Below, piece after piece: positions 62,201-64,000 of a stretch of 64,000 nucleotides of DNA. The position numbers were made by a program, and so were the translations under genes. The number at the start of each line of letters is the position of its first letter. The first letter of the stretch is position 1. The stretch comes from Pieris napi (Eukaryota > Arthropoda > Insecta > Lepidoptera > Pieridae). The notes below the pieces were generated by a model. The model searched no databases and had not been told where the DNA came from. It saw only the letters and a program-made list of their open reading frames with translations. The stretch covers positions 8,628,501-8,692,500 of the forward strand of contig NC_062259.1 in assembly GCF_905475465.1 (NCBI RefSeq), in the 5' to 3' direction.

Positions 62201-64000
62201 CAGTGTGAATGCTTGCCTGGTGTTGTTGGAGAGAAATGTGACCGCTGTCCAGAGAGGTAACCTTTGTTTTAGCTATAATTTTCAGAGAATATAGATATTA
62301 GGTCCAATTAAGAATACTAAAATAAATCAGTGATGCTACGACCTTTTTAGGTCTGGGCCTTAGATTTCTGTATCTTTTTCATGATCATTTGTTAATGTTT
62401 GGCAAGTAGGTGATCAGCCTCCTCTGCCTGACGAACGCCGTCGACTTTTTGGGTCTAAGGTATGCCGGTTTCCTAACGATGTCTACCTTCACCGTTCGAG
62501 GGAATGTTAAATGCGCACATAGAAAGTCCATTGGTGCACAGCCGGGGATCGAACCTACGACCTCAAGGATGAGAGTCGCACGCCGAAGCCACTAGGCCAA
62601 CACTGCTCTAAGAATAAAATCTAAACTCCATGTAACGACAAGGTCCCTAAAGCATTTAAATTTGAAATTTTCGTGTTATTATTTTCATACGGTTTAATTA
62701 TTTTTAATACAGATTTGACAATTTTAAAAGGACACAATCAAATATTATTTAGTTATAATCTTACAGCTATATTATAAAAATAAAAATACTTTGACAGTAT
62801 ACAAAGCCAAAACAGATTACATTGTTAAACAAAATATAAAAAACATAAGTCAATTAAGAATATTTTGTTATTTATTTTACGTATTTTAAAGAAATTCTTA
62901 CTACTGCTAATTAAAGTAATAGTCCTCCCGCTTATATATTTCCTCACACTTAGGTAATGTGAAAAAGTCAACATCTTCATAAATTGTATTTTAGTTAGCT
63001 AAAACCCGAAACATTAGTCAGTCAGATAATTAGTGTTATTTTCAAGTTTTAACATTCGTGCTTTAGATGGGTGCTCATACCACAAGAAGGCTGCTTAGAA
63101 TGCGACTCGTGCACTGATGCGTTACTGACATCAGTAGAAAACATGAGAGATCTTTTGGCAAATGAGACGCTAGAGTTCAAGGTTCGTATAGGATTTCAGC
63201 ACCGGATGTAAAACATTAACGTACATTGACAAAATTTAATATAGTTTTGTGCAGTTCAGTCAAGCAGAGCCTAAAGTTGGTATAGATTGAAAAATTTTGA
63301 AGTTAATAAAAAAAGATAGTGTTGATCATTTTAAAGTTTTTTTTTTATAATTAACTAGCAGACCAGCCAAGCGTTGCTGTGGCTAAGGTTTTTGTTATAT
63401 TACATAGTAGCAAACTATTCAAGGGAAACGGTAGGAGAACACCAGTCATGGGGACCACCATGCTTTTTTGGTGGTTATGCCATTAAATTGTAGCTTATGT
63501 GAAACGTTGGTACTTTCAACACAGCGCCATCTGTTAGAATTGTGACCATCAAATAATAAACAAATATTTTGCAATAAAATAATATTGCGGGTATAAATTG
63601 AGATGTAAGCTATCCTATCTTTTAAGTTGGATCAACTACACACGGTGTGCAAATTCGAGTGATATGTATATCGGTAGTTTAGGAGTCCATAGCGTCCACG
63701 TTGTTTGTCCATAGACAAACAACGTGACGCGTAATTTATATATATTAAGATTATATACTAATAATCATGAAAAGTAATAAGTTGGTTGTGGAAGAGACCT
63801 GGCTTCAGATGCACTTCTTTCGTTTTCCGGTCTTCTTCCACAGAATCTTTGGTAATGGTTTTTTCAAAGCATCCAAAATTAAAGTACACTACAAAACTGA
63901 ATGAAAGCATTTTTTACAGGACAAAGCGGATTCGTTCTTTACGACACAACGTCTGAATTACATTTCGAATCAAACGGAACAATTGAGACCAAAATTAGCC
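28957..64000 (+). CDS. LanA: Laminin subunit alpha (LanA, alpha-3/5 type), 3' end beyond window
   Basis: Secreted laminin alpha chain, partner of beta and gamma chains in basement membranes. 39 exons, all GT-AG and phase-consistent, give 2156 residues to the window edge. Exons 1-20: 28957-29148, 31298-31444, 33098-33225, 33599-33707, 34308-34478, 34901-35117, 35807-36016, 36227-36420, 36503-36578, 36757-36894, 37210-37321, 37977-38152, 38464-38640, 38851-38973, 39608-39766, 40360-40613, 41504-41640, 42228-42366, 42630-42818, 43064-43426. Exons 21-39: 44118-44270, 44977-45151, 46965-47125, 49520-49679, 51085-51318, 51607-51769, 52664-52826, 54194-54316, 54948-55125, 55368-55671, 56248-56476, 58288-58415, 58843-58967, 59110-59283, 59629-59830, 60730-60809, 62148-62256, 63067-63181, 63920-64000+. 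The start has a signal peptide (MERVIALLLLCSVARA) in context CAACATGG. Domain order LN-LEa-IVb-LEb-L4-LEc-coiled coil matches insect LanA. The rest of the coiled coil and the LG domains are off the edge. Confidence 0.97.
29149..31297. other. LanA intron 1, no gene seen
   Basis: 2.15 kb of AT-rich DNA. I found no coding frame, clear repeat copy or inverted repeat. First introns often hold enhancers, but nothing here shows it directly. Confidence 0.6.
32345..32816 (+). mobile_element. RTE-like non-LTR 3' fragment in LanA intron 2
   Basis: It begins 'actagctggtgcccgtgaca' and ends 'tcagtagtttttacatgaaa' plus 'gcgtttataatattagtagg'. This head and tail combination is a widespread insect RTE-type LINE remnant. 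Intron 2 (31445-33097) is otherwise plain AT-rich DNA. Confidence 0.55.
33888..34070 (+). mobile_element. tRNA-like SINE, degenerate copy 3
   Basis: Text 'gcagtgttggcctagcagg' matches the head of the SINE at 37394 and 'gtgccactgg' matches its end. Much of the middle, including box B, is lost or changed. It lies in LanA intron 4 (33708-34307). Confidence 0.55.
35118..35806. other. LanA intron 6 with a (TA)n run
   Basis: AT-rich intron; a (TA)n microsatellite lies at about 35742-35768, close before the acceptor of exon 7. No gene is seen. Confidence 0.7.
37394..37703 (+). mobile_element. tRNA-derived SINE, copy 1
   Basis: This plus-oriented copy in LanA intron 11 starts 'agataagtagagcagtgttgg'-like and contains tRNA-promoter-like blocks: box A TGGCCTAGCGGC and box B GGTTCGATCCCC. 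The body runs to 'gtagcgccactgattta'. The 8-bp TATATTTA flanks it at 37386-37393 and 37704-37711, consistent with a target duplication. A close relative in reverse orientation is at 62317-62608. Confidence 0.8.
39004..39025. repeat. Short perfect hairpin
   Basis: AAACGATCT and AGATCGTTT form a near-contiguous hairpin in LanA intron 14, about 125 bp before the inverted-repeat element at 39149. Confidence 0.6.
39149..39541. mobile_element. MITE-like element with about 25-bp terminal inverted repeats
   Basis: The left end TAAAACGACCTTCACCGAGA (then TGCTT, 39149-39173) is exactly repeated in reverse complement at 39517-39541. About 340 bp of non-coding AT-rich DNA lie between. GATTTA occurs just outside or at both ends and could be a duplicated target. 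It sits in LanA intron 14 (38974-39607). The superfamily is unknown. Confidence 0.65.
39767..40359. other. LanA intron 15, no feature seen
   Basis: AT-rich intron without a recognisable gene or repeat. Confidence 0.6.
40614..41503. other. LanA intron 16, no feature seen
   Basis: AT-rich intron of 890 bp. The minus-strand frame at 40858-41085 is not supported. No repeat pair was noticed. Confidence 0.6.
41641..42227. other. LanA intron 17, no feature seen
   Basis: AT-rich intron of 587 bp with no recognisable gene, repeat or inverted repeat. Confidence 0.55.
43526..43910. mobile_element. 385-bp Harbinger-like MITE with TTA target duplication
   Basis: The ends are GGCTGAATTTAGTCTCACGC on the left and, in reverse complement, GGCTGAATTTAGTGTCACGC on the right, with one mismatch in 20. 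A TTA trinucleotide flanks both ends (43523-43525 and 43911-43913), the 3-bp TWA-type target duplication of PIF/Harbinger elements. The interior is GC-rich with many sub-terminal GTCAGCGCTGA-like palindromes and has no coding frame. It sits in LanA intron 20 (43427-44117). Confidence 0.8.
44271..44976. other. LanA intron 21, no feature seen
   Basis: This intron has a 95-codon plus-strand frame (44351-44638), which I rejected as a gene. Otherwise it is AT-rich DNA. Confidence 0.6.
45360..45545 (-). repeat. Dispersed repeat (LINE-tail type), second copy
   Basis: Text 'caaaatatctttattcaagt' and 'agaactggcaagaaactttc' followed by 'cgccactctttttaatcgcc' parallels the copy at 10558-10765. It lies in LanA intron 22, close to the mariner. 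Confidence 0.5.
45745..46757 (-). mobile_element. Decayed mariner transposon
   Basis: Minus-strand frames read, in order, an N-terminal helix-turn-helix region (ALHKIGMEPYAIFKTL, GISKLFVYRAIHSYNETS) and then RIRRNPVRKQKILSRE. The first catalytic region, TDE, is followed at once by a stop codon. FQQDSAPGHKARSTQSWLET holds the second catalytic Asp and SPDLNPLDYHLWSVLE the third. Several frameshifts and stops separate these pieces, so no transposase is made. Both ends of the element are approximate because I could not resolve terminal inverted repeats. Host site: LanA intron 22 (45152-46964). Confidence 0.85.
46863..46910. repeat. TA-rich simple repeat
   Basis: Alternating TATATATG-type sequence just before the acceptor of LanA exon 23. 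Confidence 0.7.
47126..49519. other. LanA intron 23 with LINE-tail pieces
   Basis: 2.4 kb of AT-rich DNA. Short copies of the tail seen in the LINE at 2985-3550 occur at about 47875-48050 ('agcaactgccggccttatcc') and about 49130-49215 ('gggcggcctcttccaggcaa'). No coding exon is seen. Confidence 0.55.
49843..51070. repeat. Six-unit tandem array of a ~207-bp repeat
   Basis: Units begin at 'gcagcgaaatct' at 49843, 50050, 50257, 50464, 50674 and 50876: periods 207, 207, 207, 210 and 202. Each holds 'ctaaacggctggaccgattt' and 'tcgagagtggtttagattta'. The first three units are nearly identical and the last two more diverged. The array fills most of LanA intron 24 and stops 15 bp before the acceptor AG of exon 25. 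The 'aaacggctggaccgattt' core is typical of LINE-related insect repeats, and a single diverged relative is near 53205-53310. Confidence 0.9.
51812..52593. repeat. Seven-unit tandem array of a 124-bp repeat
   Basis: The phrase 'aattctgaagtaatgtg' (or a variant) starts at 51812, 51930, 52054, 52178, 52302, 52426 and 52550. After a 118-bp first step the period is exactly 124 bp. Most units hold ACTAGC-tctatt-GCTAGT, a small hairpin. The array occupies most of LanA intron 26 (51770-52663). Confidence 0.92.
52827..54193. other. LanA intron 27 with (TA)n
   Basis: A (TA)n microsatellite lies at about 53178-53215. It is followed by a single diverged relative of the 207-bp repeat, 'ctaaatagctaaacagattt', to about 53310. 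The rest is AT-rich with no gene. Confidence 0.65.
54317..54947. other. LanA intron 28, no feature seen
   Basis: AT-rich intron. The 145-codon minus-strand frame at 54753-55190 overlaps exon 29 in antisense and is not supported. Confidence 0.6.
55880..55978 (-). mobile_element. tRNA-like SINE fragment, copy 4
   Basis: Text 'tttggtctaaggccggtttc' and 'cttcaccgtagtgtcaaatg' matches the middle of the reverse-oriented SINE at 62317-62608. Both ends are missing. It lies in LanA intron 30 (55672-56247). Confidence 0.5.
56640..57370. repeat. Possible LTR-like fragment
   Basis: This block in LanA intron 31 differs in composition from the AT-rich intron. It has several TTCTAGA motifs, ends 'atcacctaggtcgtaaca' (an LTR-style ACA end) and contains no coding frame. 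I could not find a matching TG start or a target duplication. It may be a solo LTR or another regulatory-type repeat. Confidence 0.3.
57560..58190 (+). repeat. Dispersed repeat with a 118-codon open frame
   Basis: The stretch includes 'gtgtggcactcggggactgc' and two imperfect copies of 'cgcagtatgcgttctgtccc' (about 57660 and 57730). A plus-strand frame, 57762-58118, has no ATG at its start; its first internal ATG is at about 57861 (MQQLKNYLHTIFFGLTNNIY). The frame is lysine-rich and I recognise no domain. The motifs look like a repeat family common in Lepidoptera. It lies in LanA intron 31, just before exon 32. Confidence 0.4.
58416..58842. other. LanA intron 32, no feature seen
   Basis: AT-rich intron of 427 bp. 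Nothing recognisable is present. Confidence 0.6.
60150..60418 (+). mobile_element. RTE-like LINE 3' tail in LanA intron 35
   Basis: Text 'catacaaaatttcataagaa' then 'tctgtcgggccgtttcggag' and 'gacacgagaattttatatat' is a typical insect RTE-type 3' end. The 5' part is missing. Confidence 0.55.
61144..61949. mobile_element. 806-bp PIF/Harbinger-like element carrying a MADF-type ORF
   Basis: The terminal inverted repeat GCTGATTTACACAGGGT is perfect at 61146-61162 and 61931-61947. TAA flanks the element at 61141-61143 and 61950-61952, a Harbinger-type 3-bp duplication. Sub-terminal regions are full of GTCAGT/ACTGAC motifs in both orientations. The only frame inside (61421-61744) is a MADF/SANT-like DNA-binding protein, the usual second protein of PIF/Harbinger elements. 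There is no transposase, so the element is non-autonomous. It sits in LanA intron 36 (60810-62147). Confidence 0.8.
61421..61744 (+). pseudogene. MADF/Myb-SANT-like protein ORF of the Harbinger-like element
   Basis: The frame reads KIKLSEDETLKLVQLYGENE, then CLWDIKSLNYRNNEMRSTAL, and further on GLTSTEVKNKIKAIRATYYL and KVKWFQELDGFIKMLL before TAA. The pattern of an acidic helix, 'CLWD', and a K-K-I-R third helix is that of MADF domains (about 80-90 residues), which bind DNA. In PIF/Harbinger transposons such a protein helps the transposase reach the termini. The frame has no ATG where one is expected: ATA-AAA-ATT stands there. It may be broken at the start or use another exon. Confidence 0.6.
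62317..62608 (-). mobile_element. tRNA-derived SINE, copy 2 (reverse)
   Basis: In LanA intron 37, plus-strand text runs from 'aataaatcagtgatgctacg' to 'ccactaggccaacactgctc', the reverse of the SINE at 37394. Box B reads GGGGATCGAACC on this strand. An 8-bp duplication TAAGAATA flanks it at 62309-62316 and 62609-62616, so the ends are exact. Confidence 0.85.
63357..63755 (+). mobile_element. RTE-like LINE 3' fragment in LanA intron 38
   Basis: It begins 'actagcagaccagccaagcg' and runs through 'gctatcctatcttttaagtt' and 'agtttaggagtccatagcg' to a 'taatttatatatattaagat' tail, a common insect RTE-type 3' end. A 13-bp hairpin interrupts the tail at 63697-63726. The intron is 63182-63919. Confidence 0.6.
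63697..63726. repeat. Perfect 13-bp hairpin in a LINE tail
   Basis: CACGTTGTTTGTC and GACAAACAACGTG are exact reverse complements around CATA. With one bulged base the pairing extends to GCGTC/GACGC. Confidence 0.8.

Larger units (their letters stand above)
56324..63112 (+). other. LanA: LanA LEc array, exons 31-38
   Basis: Residues 1768-2106: LE modules with CAEGYYRLSTGPHAGFC, CQCNGHSGECDVNTGVC and CTDNTMGDHCEQC. CKPGYGGVRC, CVNNTAGTACNLCAPGFFGD and CVCDEFGMERC follow. The last is CLPGVVGEKCDRCPERW, running into CLECDSC, the cysteine cluster just before the coiled coil. Confidence 0.93.
63113..64000 (+). other. LanA: LanA start of coiled-coil arm, exons 38-39
   Basis: After CLECDSC the chain loses cysteines and turns helical: TDALLTSVENMRDLLANETL, then DKADSFFTTQRLNYISNQTE up to the window edge. 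This is the start of domain II/I, which winds with the beta and gamma chains. Exon 39 is cut by the end of the window in phase 0. Confidence 0.88.

Overview
The base composition is AT-rich, every gene is split by GT-AG introns, and the dispersed repeats are of types common in moths and butterflies: a tRNA-like SINE, a 'gccggcaacgcac' repeat, RTE/Jockey-like LINE tails and a mariner. I infer nuclear DNA of a lepidopteran insect. The species cannot be read from the sequence.

Three genes can be built exon by exon with consistent splice phases. (1) Minus strand, 12410 down to 207 and on past the left edge: the laminin gamma chain (LanB2/LAMC1 type). There are 15 exons and 924 residues in the window: signal peptide, LN, LE modules, L4, more LE modules including the nidogen-binding-type loop. 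(2) Plus strand, about 21365-27948: a transmembrane channel-like (TMC) protein. There are 12 exons and a stop, and an unusually long extracellular loop. The true 5' end is unresolved. (3) Plus strand, 28957 to 64000 and past the right edge: the laminin alpha chain (LanA, alpha-3/5 type). There are 39 exons and 2156 residues, from signal peptide through LN, LE, IVb, LE, L4 and LE to the first turns of the coiled coil.

So two of the three chains of one laminin heterotrimer lie divergently about 16.5 kb apart, with a Tmc gene between them. The alpha and gamma chains would join a beta chain, encoded elsewhere, in the ER and be secreted to basement membranes. Tmc is a plasma-membrane channel-family protein. 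Any functional link between it and the laminins is only suggested by position.

The introns, above all those of LanA, carry most of the accessory DNA: four copies of one SINE, a decayed mariner, a Harbinger-like element with a MADF-type reading frame, several palindromic MITEs, two tandem arrays (about 207 bp and 124 bp units), LINE tails and a possible LTR fragment. The 8.9 kb between LanB2 and Tmc holds no confident coding exon. No rRNA or tRNA gene and no CRISPR array was seen.
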